Part shown: positions 1 through 7,878 of the stretch, piece after piece
Layout: each line of letters opens with the position of its first letter
Position numbering within the stretch: position 1 is the first letter of the stretch
Source of the DNA: Dolichospermum planctonicum
GTDB lineage: Bacteria > Cyanobacteriota > Cyanobacteriia > Cyanobacteriales > Nostocaceae
DNA length: 64,000 nucleotides
NCBI RefSeq assembly: GCF_005402965.1
Contig: NZ_BJCF01000002.1
Location: 62,001-126,000, forward strand
Reading direction: 5' to 3'
Translations under genes and position numbers: made by a program
The notes under the pieces: model-generated
What the model saw: only the letters and a program-made list of their open reading frames with translations
Told to the model about the DNA's origin: nothing
The model's database searches: none

Positions 1-647
1 CCCTCTACCGTTACGACAAAGAAGGAAAACGCATTGATAACATAACCGACTGGGGACTAAAACAAATTCAAACCCATTACCAAGATGAAACAATTACCAA
101 AATAGACATCTTTCATTATACCTACGCAGTCCTACATAACCCAGCTTATCGCACCAAATACGAACTCAACCTAAAACGGGAATTTCCCCGCTTACCCTAT
201 TATGAAAACTTGCGAAAATGGGTTAATTGGGGAAAACAACTCATGGAAATTCATATTAACTATGAAACAGTTACACCTTATAACCTAACCCGTCTTGATA
301 TTCCCTTAAAAGACACCCCTTCGACTTCGCTCAGGGAACGTCAGAAAACTATTAAAGTTAAATTGAAAGCAGATAAAACCAAAGATAGTATCATCTTAGA
401 TGATGTCACCACATTATCAAACATTCCTAAAATCGCGTGGGAATATATGTTAGGTAATCGTAGTGCTTTAGAATGGATATTAGATCAATATAAAGAGAAA
501 AAACCAAAAGATACCACCATTGCGGAAAAATTCAATACCTATCGTTTCGCAGATTATAAACAACAGGTAATAGATTTATTAATGAGAGTTTGTACCGTGA
601 GTGTGGAAACGATGAAAATAATTAGAGAAATGTCTGAATCAGGATAA
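1..647 (+). CDS. Type ISP restriction-modification enzyme, C-terminal part (start lies outside window)
   Basis: An open frame runs in from the window edge (frame starting at base 3) to a TAA at 645-647, giving about 214 residues. The protein carries segments I recognise from the C-terminal target-recognition region of type ISP enzymes: DNITDWGL, HYTYAVLHNPAYR, WVNWGKQLM and a terminal LLMRVCTVSVETMKI. Type ISP enzymes are single-chain helicase-nuclease-methyltransferases of about 1,500 residues, so helicase and methylase domains should lie upstream, outside the window. An ATG at 210 exists but is internal. A short interspersed repeat (318-335) is read in frame here as the residues PSTSLRE. 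The family call rests on remembered motifs only. Confidence 0.72.
   Translation, partial: LYRYDKEGKRIDNITDWGLKQIQTHYQDETITKIDIFHYTYAVLHNPAYRTKYELNLKREFPRLPYYENLRKWVNWGKQLMEIHINYETVTPYNLTRLDIPLKDTPSTSLRERQKTIKVKLKADKTKDSIILDDVTTLSNIPKIAWEYMLGNRSALEWILDQYKEKKPKDTTIAEKFNTYRFADYKQQVIDLLMRVCTVSVETMKIIREMSESG
318..335 (+). repeat. Short interspersed repeat inserted in frame in a coding region
   Basis: CCTTCGACTTCGCTCAGG is a short imperfect-palindrome motif that I know as an interspersed repeat in many cyanobacterial genomes. Here it lies inside the type ISP gene and keeps the frame. No second copy was noticed in this window. Confidence 0.5.
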
Positions 648-770
648 CCAGGATTAAAAGATGTACAGGATGAAATATCAAAAATTAAACGCAGATGAAC
701 GCAAATAAACGCAGATAATAATGAATTGCCTTTTTCTTGGTCGGATTTGGAAAATTGAGGATATCCAAAC

Positions 771-932
771 TGTACCCTGTACCCTGTACCCTGTACCCTG
801 TACCCTGTACCCTGTACCCTGTACCCTGTACCCTGTACCCTGTTACCTGTACCCTGTTACCTGTTCCCTGTTACCTGTTCCCTGTACCCTGTACCCTGTT
901 ACCTGTTACCTGTTACCTGTTACCTGTTCCCT
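771..932 (+). repeat. STRR heptamer array A
   Basis: About 23 tandem heptamers, starting with about ten perfect TGTACCC units and continuing with TGTTACC and TGTTCCC variants. STRR arrays of this kind are known from heterocystous cyanobacteria. Two overlapping open frames across it encode only periodic LYPVPCT-like peptides and are artefacts of the repeat. It fills most of the 648-974 gap between the type ISP gene and the permease gene. The rest of that gap holds GCAGATnAACGCA-type dispersed repeats near 690-718. Confidence 0.95.
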
Positions 933-969
933 TGTCATAACGACAATTTTTAATGCTAACCTACTTAAT
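922..969 (+). repeat. Conserved flank of an STRR array (copy 1)
   Basis: A 48-base segment at the 3' end of array A matches 4861-4908 at 42 of 48 positions, in the same orientation and again directly after STRR-type heptamers. The conserved core is CGACAATTTTTAA. Confidence 0.8.
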
Positions 970-974
970 ATTCA

Positions 975-2000
975 TTAATATCTAATTCTCGGATCTACAT
1001 AAGCATTGAGAATATCAATTAAAATACTCGCAGTGACAACAATTGCACCAAAAAATACTAACACACCTTGAACTGTGGGATAATCACGGTCAGAAATGGC
1101 TTGATATAAGCGATTTGCTAAACCTGGCCAGGAAAATGTGACTTCTGTTAAGATTGCTCCACCTAATAAGGAAGCAAATGTTAATCCTAAGACGGTTATT
1201 ACGGGGATTAAGGCATTCTTTAAGGCGTGGGAGACTAAAATCTTATTTTCAGAGATTCCCCGCGCTCTAGCGGCTTCTACATAATCAGCCTTTAATGTTT
1301 GTTTTAAATTAACTCTGACAATGCGCTCAAAAATTCCACTGAGTAAAATTCCTAAAGTTAAACTTGGTAAGGCTAAATGATGTAAAGATATGAAAAATTG
1401 ACTTAAATTCCCACTTAATAAACTATCAATTGTATATAAGCCAGTGATATTTGTGGGTGCGGGAAGGTTAGGGGGAAAGCGATTAGAATTGGGAAACCAA
1501 CCGAGTTGAACTGAGAAAATTAATTGTAATAACATACCCGCCCAAAACATGGGTAGTGCATAAGTAATAATCCCAAATAAACGCCCGCTAACATCAAAAA
1601 TAGTTCCCGGACGGGAAGCGGAAATAGTACCAACTAAAACGCCGACAATTAAGGCTACGGCCATACTAGCAAAGGCTAATTCTAGGGTGGCTGGGAAATA
1701 TTGACCGATGATTTCGCCAACATTTTGGCCGCGACTGGTTAAGGAAGTTCCTAAATCAAAGTGAAGTAAATTACCTAAATAATTGAGATATTGTAACCAA
1801 ATTGGTAAGTCTAAACCAAGTTGTTTTCTTAGTTCTTCTTTCGCGCTTTCTGGCGCTCTTCCTCCTAAAATTGCATCAGCAGGATCTCCTGGTGTGGCTC
1901 TTAATAAAAGAAAGACAATGGTAATAATAGTTAATAGTTGCAATGGCGCAAATAGTAACCGAGAAACTATGTAATATTGTAATGCTTTGGAACGCGACAT
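975..2000 (-). CDS. ABC transporter permease, DppB/OppB (peptide/nickel) family
   Basis: A 341-residue integral membrane protein with the DppB/OppB layout: an N-terminal transmembrane helix followed by the RATPGDPAD motif near residues 34-42, then five more helices. The cytoplasmic EAA-like loop is near residues 245-262 (EAARARGISENKILVSHALKN), as expected for the contact with an ATPase. The family imports oligopeptides, nickel chelates or related solutes across the cytoplasmic membrane. It lies 294 bases downstream of a DppA-type binding-protein gene on the same strand, with a repeat element between them. No DppC, DppD or DppF partner follows, so a full transporter needs subunits encoded elsewhere. 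Starts at ATG; the substrate cannot be deduced. Confidence 0.88.
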   Translation of the reverse strand: MSRSKALQYYIVSRLLFAPLQLLTIITIVFLLLRATPGDPADAILGGRAPESAKEELRKQLGLDLPIWLQYLNYLGNLLHFDLGTSLTSRGQNVGEIIGQYFPATLELAFASMAVALIVGVLVGTISASRPGTIFDVSGRLFGIITYALPMFWAGMLLQLIFSVQLGWFPNSNRFPPNLPAPTNITGLYTIDSLLSGNLSQFFISLHHLALPSLTLGILLSGIFERIVRVNLKQTLKADYVEAARARGISENKILVSHALKNALIPVITVLGLTFASLLGGAILTEVTFSWPGLANRLYQAISDRDYPTVQGVLVFFGAIVVTASILIDILNAYVDPRIRY

Positions 2001-2108
2001 ATTTATTAATTAAAAATTCATTAATTAAAATTTCAAAATTCATAAAAACCTCGTTCCTGGTCTCTGACAAGGAATGCAGTTTTGAGGCTCTGCATCATAT
2101 TATACATA

Positions 2109-2217
2109 TTACAGCAAGTTCAGCTTGAGTGAGATACACTTTATGCGGGCAAGATGCCCGCACCACAAGAGTTTTATCATTAATATCTGTACTTCATAAT
2201 ACTGGGAACTGCTGTAT
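2109..2217. mobile_element. About 108-bp MITE-like element, copy 1
   Basis: Bounded by TTACAGCA and TGCTGTA(T) inverted termini, with a central hairpin of TGCGGGC and GCCCGCA arms. A second copy in the same orientation lies at 6807-6914 and is nearly identical through the hairpin and the following CCACAAGAGTTTTAT. It sits between the ABC binding-protein gene and the permease gene. The rest of the 2001-2294 gap shows nothing else clear. Confidence 0.75.
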
Positions 2218-2294
2218 CATATAATTAACAAGAGACAGAGCCTTAAAATGGCTTTTAAATGGCTTTCCCAGCCGGAGTCGGGGAACGAGAACAA

Positions 2295-3908
2295 CTACTT
2301 TTTAATTGTTTGATAAATCAGGTTTTGGGTGGGATCAAGTTTAACGTTATTTACGCCTTTTTGAGCAAATACATAATCTTTATTTTGCCATAAGGGTATA
2401 TAAGGAAGATCAGTTAAAACTTGGGTTTGAATGTCAGTAAATATTTTTTTCCGGGCTTGGGGATTTTGTTCTTTGCGTTGTTGATCTATGAGTTTATTCA
2501 TGGTTTCACTATAATAGAATGAACCCTGAGATTGACTACCACCGATTTCACAACCTTTAGTAACTGAACCTTTTTCACAGGCTAAAAATGGCTGTACATA
2601 GTTATCTGGATCTAAAAAGTCTGGATACCAATCAAGTAAAGCGACTGGATATGAACCTTTGGAAATTTCTTTAAAGAAGGTAGCGCCTTCTACATTTTGA
2701 ATTTCTAATTGTAATATACCATCCATTTTAGTATCGGCCAGGGATTTTAGGGTTTGTGCAGTTAAACCGCGAGTGGGTGAACTTGCGGGATACCAAACTT
2801 GGACTTTAGCAGGATTTTCTTTGGAAAAACCCGCCGCAATTAAGGATTTTTTGGCTTGTTCAAAGTTACCATCACCATATTTGTCTTTAAATAATGGTTG
2901 GGAAACGTTGAAGGTTGTGGGAATCATGCTATAAAGGGGATCAGCTTGGGAAAATAATACCCGATTATTTAATAATGGTCGATCAATTAATGATGCGATC
3001 GCTTTTCTCACTTCTATTTTATCTAAAGGTTTTTGATTACGATTTAACACCATATAACTAACTACACTACCTTGAGCGGTAATTGCTTGCCAATCTCCTT
3101 TTTTAGCACTTGCTTCTAAGCTCTGAATTTGGTCTGGTTGTAAGGATAGGTAAGCCACGTCTACCGCACCAGTTTTAAAAGCATTAAATAGGTTAACTGG
3201 ACTGGTTTGAATTTGGACATTTACACCTTTATTTTCGGGTTTTGTTCCCCAATATTTATCAAAGATATCAAATCTTAAAGAATCAGTTCCATAGTTAGCT
3301 AATTTATAAGCACCAGTCCCTACAAAGGTATTGGGTTGAAATTTCCCAGGCCCAATTTCATAGGATTTTGGTGAAACTGCACAAACTCCAGAAAATGCTA
3401 ACAAGGAAGGAAAAGCTGCAAAGGGTTTTTTGAGTTTAATTGTTAATTCATATTCTCCTGTGGCTTTCACTGAAGCTATGGTATCAGATAATAAAAAGGA
3501 CGGTTTACCTTTATTTTCAATGAAACGTTGAATACTAAACTCCATTGCTTTGGCATTGAATGGAGTATCATCATGAAATACTACCTCTTTGCGAATAGGA
3601 ATAGTATAAGTTAAACCATCAGCGCTAACTTTAGGTAATGCTGTGGCTAATTCTGGTTTAATCTCTGTACTACCTGGTTCATACTTATATAAGCGATCGC
3701 TCATATTAAATATTAAACTCAAGGATGATAATTCATACGCATCAGCGGGATCAAGAGTTCTTGGTTTTGCCGTTGTTCCTATAGTGATCCGACCATCACC
3801 TACAGGAGTATTAACAATACTAGATGATGGTGTATTTATTTGTTGTTTAGGAGTACAACTAACAACCAAGAATAGACATAAACAGAATAAGGATAGGAAT
3901 TTTGTCAT
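2295..3908 (-). CDS. ABC transporter substrate-binding lipoprotein, DppA/OppA (SBP_bac_5) family
   Basis: About 537 residues. The N-terminus MTKFLSLFCLCLFLVVSC is a lipoprotein signal with lipobox VVSC, so the mature protein should be lipid-anchored and capture solute outside the cytoplasmic membrane. The body has the SBP_bac_5 pattern: ITIGTTAKPRTLDPADAYE near the start, the GTGAYKLANYG region, and a C-terminal PYIPLWQNKDYVF. I chose the ATG at 3908 because the signal peptide starts there; a TTG 48 bases upstream would only add a non-signal extension. It is probably the binding protein for the permease at 975-2000. The ligand is unknown. Confidence 0.88.
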   Translation of the reverse strand: MTKFLSLFCLCLFLVVSCTPKQQINTPSSSIVNTPVGDGRITIGTTAKPRTLDPADAYELSSLSLIFNMSDRLYKYEPGSTEIKPELATALPKVSADGLTYTIPIRKEVVFHDDTPFNAKAMEFSIQRFIENKGKPSFLLSDTIASVKATGEYELTIKLKKPFAAFPSLLAFSGVCAVSPKSYEIGPGKFQPNTFVGTGAYKLANYGTDSLRFDIFDKYWGTKPENKGVNVQIQTSPVNLFNAFKTGAVDVAYLSLQPDQIQSLEASAKKGDWQAITAQGSVVSYMVLNRNQKPLDKIEVRKAIASLIDRPLLNNRVLFSQADPLYSMIPTTFNVSQPLFKDKYGDGNFEQAKKSLIAAGFSKENPAKVQVWYPASSPTRGLTAQTLKSLADTKMDGILQLEIQNVEGATFFKEISKGSYPVALLDWYPDFLDPDNYVQPFLACEKGSVTKGCEIGGSQSQGSFYYSETMNKLIDQQRKEQNPQARKKIFTDIQTQVLTDLPYIPLWQNKDYVFAQKGVNNVKLDPTQNLIYQTIKK

Positions 3909-4124
3909 CCTACCCCACCGTTGTATTAACAGAGAACACCAAGTTATCATGGTCAAAATCTTTTCAATTAGCAGTCAGTCATTGTACCATATAAAGTAAT
4001 TTTGCCTTCTGCAATGAGAGAGAAAAATTCAAGGAGTACAAACAGCCAGATAATTTGTACCCAAGTCTGGACAAAACTAGCGTAAAGTCTATATATTGGG
4101 AGTAGTCCTAATTATAGACAAATT

Positions 4125-4763
4125 ATGGAAGACTCTCATAAGATAATTTCTATAGGAGATGCCGCTAAAAAACTTGGCGTTTCAGTTAAAACAGTGCGAA
4201 GATGGGCTGACGCTGGCAAATTGAGATTTGAGCGTAGCCCAAGTGGACATAGACGTTTTTATTTAGCAGACATAACAAGAATTACACCAAGGGATTTTAA
4301 TCAACTAGAAGACCGCATAACTATTAATTATGCACGAGTTTCTAGTAATGACCAGAAAGAAGATTTAACGAGACAAAGACAGGTACTAGAGGCTTTTAGC
4401 AGTGCTAACGGGTGGCAATTTGAAACCATATCTGATTTAGGATCGGGACTTAATTACAATAAAAAAGGACTTCAGAAACTACTAAAACGCATTATGCAAG
4501 GTGATGTTGGTCGGTTGGTATTGACTCACAAAGATAGATTGCTTAGATTCGGATCTGAGATTGTCTTTACAATGTGCGAAGAATTTGAAACTCAAGTTGT
4601 AATTATCAATAAATCAATCGAAGAGACTACTTGTGAGCAAGAATTGGTAACAGATATGATTGAACTAATTACTGTTTTTTCTGCAAGACTGTACGGTTCG
4701 CAAAGTGATAAGAACAAGAAACTACTGGACAAAGTTTCTCAAGCTGTCCAAGAATATAAGTAG
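4125..4763 (+). CDS. IS607-type serine recombinase (TnpA-like), no tnpB partner
   Basis: A 212-residue protein with a MerR-like helix-turn-helix at residues 8-45 (IGDAAKKLGVSVKTVRRW, then GHRRFY) fused to a resolvase catalytic domain starting near residue 67. The motif YARVSSNDQ gives Ser73 as the likely nucleophile, and HKDRLLRFG fits the conserved resolvase arginine region. This order, DNA-binding first, is that of IS607 transposases. IS607 elements usually carry a tnpB (RNA-guided nuclease relative) downstream; none is present before aroA, so this is a solo tnpA or a non-autonomous remnant. The reading frame is intact. TGGACAA at about 4073-4079 and TTGTCCA at about 4804-4810 are possible ends, but this is weak. 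Confidence 0.9.
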   Translation: MEDSHKIISIGDAAKKLGVSVKTVRRWADAGKLRFERSPSGHRRFYLADITRITPRDFNQLEDRITINYARVSSNDQKEDLTRQRQVLEAFSSANGWQFETISDLGSGLNYNKKGLQKLLKRIMQGDVGRLVLTHKDRLLRFGSEIVFTMCEEFETQVVIINKSIEETTCEQELVTDMIELITVFSARLYGSQSDKNKKLLDKVSQAVQEYK

Positions 4764-4808
4764 GTGAACGGAAAAAAACCGACATAAGTAACGAAAAGTA
4801 AAGTTGTC
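4758..4808 (+). repeat. 45-bp 3' flank of the IS607 recombinase gene, repeated inverted at 6754
   Basis: Starting at the recombinase stop codon, the sequence GTGAACGGAAAAAAACCGAC and the following AAGTAACGAAAAGTAAAGTT recur in reverse complement at 6754-6806. The second copy has one extra GTAACGAAAA unit. The repeat is probably the right end of an insertion sequence. Confidence 0.75.
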
Positions 4809-4817
4809 CAAAACATC

Positions 4818-4908
4818 TTCCCAGTTAAGAGTTCCCTGTCCCCGTGGCGTAGCACCTGTCACCTGTTCCCTTGCCCCAACGACAATTTTTAACGCCCACC
4901 TACTTAAT
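4818..4908 (+). repeat. Degenerate STRR heptamers plus conserved flank (copy 2)
   Basis: Heptamer-derived sequence (GTTAAGAGTTCCCTG, CACCTGTTCCCTT) interrupted by a GTGGCGTAGC motif. It is followed by the 48-base flank (4861-4908) shared with 922-969. It lies in the 277-base gap between the recombinase gene and aroA. The remaining bases upstream of aroA show no clear signal. Confidence 0.7.
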
Positions 4909-5040
4909 TCACATAGTTCAATTATGCAACGCCGGCAATAGTTACCAAAAGACGGTAAAATCCTAAATTGAAAGCCTATAGTGACAATTAATCAAGTTGC
5001 TCTTGAGCTTTTATATCTATTTTAAAGCCATTATATCCTG

Positions 5041-6390
5041 ATGTCGGCTGTTGTGATTACTTTAGAAACTCAAGCAAACTCTTCTGATCACTTAATTATT
5101 CAGCCACCCCTAGCTGGCCTATCTCTCCAGGGAATTATCCGTGTACCTGGAGATAAATCTATTTCCCATCGAGCTTTAATGTTAGGTGCGATCGCTTACG
5201 GTGAAACTCAAATTCAAGGGCTACTTTTAGGGGAAGATCCCCGCAGTACAGCCGCCTGTTTTCGGGCTTTAGGTGCGGAAATTTCGGAATTAAATACAGA
5301 ATTAGTCACAGTTAAAGGCATCGGTTTGGGCAATTTCCAAGAACCTATAGATGTCTTAGATGCTGGTAACTCTGGAACAACCATGAGGTTGATGTTGGGG
5401 TTATTAGCATCCCATCCAGGACGATTTTTTACAGTCACAGGCGACAGTTCTTTGCGATCGCGTCCCATGTCCCGTGTCGTCAAACCGCTACAACAAATGG
5501 GGGCGCAAATCTGGGGACGTAAAGGAAATACTTTAGCACCCCTAGCCATTCAAGGACAAGCCTTACAACCGATTCATTATCATTCTCCCATTGCTTCGGC
5601 TCAAGTGAAATCCTGTATCCTCCTGGCTGGTTTAAACACTAAGGGAAAAACCACTGTCACAGAGCCGGCTTTATCACGAGATCACAGTGAACGGATGTTA
5701 AGAGCTTATGGGGCGGAATTAAGTATAGATTCAGACAGTAATAGCGTTACTATCACTGGTGGAGCGAAACTTTATGGACAAAAGGTAATTGTACCTGGTG
5801 ATATCAGTTCAGCGGCTTTTTGGTTAGTTGCGGGTGCGATAGTTCCTGGTTCAAATCTGGTAGTGGAAAATGTCGGTGTTAATCCCACCCGCACCGGTAT
5901 TTTAGAAGCCTTGGAACTCATGGGAGCAGATATTCAACTAGAAAATCAGCGGGAAGTCGCAGGAGAACCGGTAGCTGATATCCGCGTCCGTTCCGGTGGT
6001 TTAAAAAGCTGTACCATTGCTGGTGATATTATTCCCAGATTAATTGATGAAATTCCGATTTTAGCAGTGGCAGCAGTTTTTGCCCAAGGCACAACAATTA
6101 TTAGAGATGCGGAGGAGTTACGAGTTAAAGAGAGCGATCGCATTACCGTGATGGCACAACAACTCAATAAAATGGGTGCAAAAGTTACTGAGTTACCTGA
6201 TGGTATGGAAATTATTGGTGGTACTCCCTTAATAGGTGCTGAAGTAGATAGTCATACAGATCATCGTATTGCCATGAGTTTGAGTATAGCTGCTCTCAAT
6301 GCTACTGGTAAAACTACTATTTACCGCGCTGAAGCAGCGGCTATATCTTATCCCAATTTCACCAGCACACTTAGGGAAATTTGTCAATAA
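5041..6390 (+). CDS. aroA: 3-phosphoshikimate 1-carboxyvinyltransferase (EPSP synthase)
   Basis: A 449-residue cytosolic enzyme of the shikimate pathway that joins phosphoenolpyruvate to shikimate 3-phosphate, giving EPSP for chorismate and aromatic amino acids. Nearly every family signature is visible: GDKSISHRA at residues 37-45 (Lys39, Ser40 and Arg44 contact substrate), [57 protein letters not shown] and a final DHRIAMS. Length is usual for the family, and the ATG start leaves a short extension before the first domain. The gene stands alone between two repeat-rich spacers. Confidence 0.97.
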   Translation: MSAVVITLETQANSSDHLIIQPPLAGLSLQGIIRVPGDKSISHRALMLGAIAYGETQIQGLLLGEDPRSTAACFRALGAEISELNTELVTVKGIGLGNFQEPIDVLDAGNSGTTMRLMLGLLASHPGRFFTVTGDSSLRSRPMSRVVKPLQQMGAQIWGRKGNTLAPLAIQGQALQPIHYHSPIASAQVKSCILLAGLNTKGKTTVTEPALSRDHSERMLRAYGAELSIDSDSNSVTITGGAKLYGQKVIVPGDISSAAFWLVAGAIVPGSNLVVENVGVNPTRTGILEALELMGADIQLENQREVAGEPVADIRVRSGGLKSCTIAGDIIPRLIDEIPILAVAAVFAQGTTIIRDAEELRVKESDRITVMAQQLNKMGAKVTELPDGMEIIGGTPLIGAEVDSHTDHRIAMSLSIAALNATGKTTIYRAEAAAISYPNFTSTLREICQ

Positions 6391-6397
6391 TTTTTTA

Positions 6398-6753
6398 GGG
6401 ACAGGGTAACAGGTAACAGGTAACAGGTAACAGGTAACAGGTAACAGGTAACAGGTAACAGGTAACAGGTAACAGGTAACAGGTAACAGGGTAAAGGGTA
6501 CAGGTAACAGGGTAAAGGGTACAGGTAACAGGTAACTCTTAACAGGTAACTCTTAACAGGTAACTCTTAACAGGTAACTCTTAACAGGTAACTCTTAACA
6601 GGTAACTCTTAACAGGTAACTCTTAACAGGTAACTCTTAACAGGTAACAGGTAACTCTTAACAGGTAACAGGTAACAGGTAACTCTTAACAGGTAACAGG
6701 TAACTCTTAACAGGTAACAGGTAACTCTTAACAGGTAACAGGTAACAGGTAAC
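6398..6753 (+). repeat. STRR heptamer array B, about 355 bp
   Basis: A long tandem array built first from (CAGGTAA)n and then from the 14-mer CAGGTAACTCTTAA, which is two heptamers. It also has local CAGGGTAAAGGGTA variants. The units are reverse complements of the TGTTACC units in array A, so arrays A and B are oppositely oriented around the recombinase-aroA segment. With the MITE copy that follows, it explains the 600-base gap 6391-6991. Confidence 0.95.
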
Positions 6754-6806
6754 TTTACTTTTCGTTACTTTTCGTTACTTATGTCGGTTTTTTTCCGTTC
6801 ACTTAC
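6754..6806 (-). repeat. Inverted copy of the IS607 recombinase 3' flank
   Basis: Reverse complement of 4758-4808 apart from one extra 10-base unit (CTTTTCGTTA is doubled here). It is wedged between STRR array B and the MITE at 6807. Confidence 0.75.
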
Positions 6807-6914
6807 TTACAGCAAGTAGCTTTGAGTGAGGTACACCTTGTGCGGGCAAGATGCCCGCACCACAAGAGTTTTATTATTAATATCTGTACTTCATAATATC
6901 GGGAACTGCTGTAA
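6807..6914. mobile_element. About 108-bp MITE-like element, copy 2
   Basis: Termini TTACAGCA and TGCTGTAA are perfect 8-base inverted repeats. The interior has the same GTGCGGGC/GCCCGCAC hairpin and the same right half as the copy at 2109. No target-site duplication could be fixed because of the neighbouring repeats. Confidence 0.8.
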
Positions 6915-6991
6915 ATAACCAAATTGTTGATATCTGACGCACCTGACAACAGATTTTTTAGTGTCACAATTGCGTAAGTCCTAATTATCCA

Positions 6992-7768
6992 TTACCTAAC
7001 TAACTGCATTGCTGAATTAAAAAATTGCCGACATAGGCCTTTAGTAATTAAAATGGTTGTGAATAAGTTTGTGACAGCTACCATAAAAATAATTAAAATT
7101 TCGTAGGATACAGCCTCTAGAGGTGTGACACCGGCTAATAATTGTCCGTTGGTGAAGGTTGGTATTGTCACCATACCAATTAACATCATTTGGTTTAAAG
7201 TCGGCATAAATGCGGCGCGAATAGCTTCTTTGCGGTAGGGTTTAATAGCCTGTTCGGGAGTTGCACCTAAGCTTAAATGGGTTTCTATTTCCGTAGTAAA
7301 TTGATTGATGGTAGTAACCAAACGCTCCCCCGCTACTACGGCAGCATTCATAGCATTACCCAACAATATCCCAGCCAGAGGAATCAAATAGCGGGGTTCG
7401 TACCATTTATCTGGTTGAATAATTAAAAAGTTGGTGTAAAGCAATGTTAACGCCGTACTCACAAAAATTGCTATCCCAACCAAAGGTAACACCTGGGGGA
7501 TGTTTCGGCCGATGCGATTACGAGTAATAATTGCAGTAATGGTGAGAATTATTGCTAAAATCCCTACTACTGCCCAAACATTATTCAGGGCAAAAATAAA
7601 GTCAAAAATATAACCCAGTACAAGGAGTTGGAGGATAGTTCTACCAGTAGCCACACTTAAATTTAATTCTAGTCCTAATTGTTCCCAGGCCGATATACCA
7701 ATGGCAATGGCCATTAAGCCCATAGCTAAAGCCAAATCTACCATATCCAGTTTAATTAGTTCTGGCAT
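6992..7768 (-). CDS. FetB-like (UPF0014) ABC transporter permease
   Basis: About 258 residues, six to seven hydrophobic segments. The UPF0014/FetB signature covers GATPEQAIKPYRKEAIRAAFMP and the following loop with GMVTIPTFTNGQLLAG. In Escherichia coli FetB works with the ATPase FetA and is linked to iron export and stress resistance; no FetA gene is nearby. I use the ATG at 7768 (MPELIK), which has an AGAGGT-like ribosome site about ten bases upstream, rather than a TTG 36 bases earlier. It is divergent from the aminotransferase gene at 7879. The metal substrate is inferred from the family only. Confidence 0.8.
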   Translation of the reverse strand: MPELIKLDMVDLALAMGLMAIAIGISAWEQLGLELNLSVATGRTILQLLVLGYIFDFIFALNNVWAVVGILAIILTITAIITRNRIGRNIPQVLPLVGIAIFVSTALTLLYTNFLIIQPDKWYEPRYLIPLAGILLGNAMNAAVVAGERLVTTINQFTTEIETHLSLGATPEQAIKPYRKEAIRAAFMPTLNQMMLIGMVTIPTFTNGQLLAGVTPLEAVSYEILIIFMVAVTNLFTTILITKGLCRQFFNSAMQLVR

Positions 7769-7878
7769 AGTTTCTGTACCTCTTAACCAATGAAAACTTG
7801 ACAAACTTATAGCTGTAACCAGTTCTGACGATTAAAAATCGCATACACAAACAAAGTCCGCAAATAAAATAAAAACTC

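Noticed and set aside
771-932. STRR array as a CRISPR array
   Set aside because: Units are seven bases with no unique spacers.
721-978. Open frames of 85 and 67 codons across the TGTACCC array
   Set aside because: They encode only periodic peptides dictated by the heptamers; no ribosome site or homology expected.
4070-4810. TGGACAA/TTGTCCA as terminal inverted repeats of the IS607-like element
   Set aside because: Only seven bases match and IS607 elements do not usually have terminal inverted repeats; kept as a remark only.
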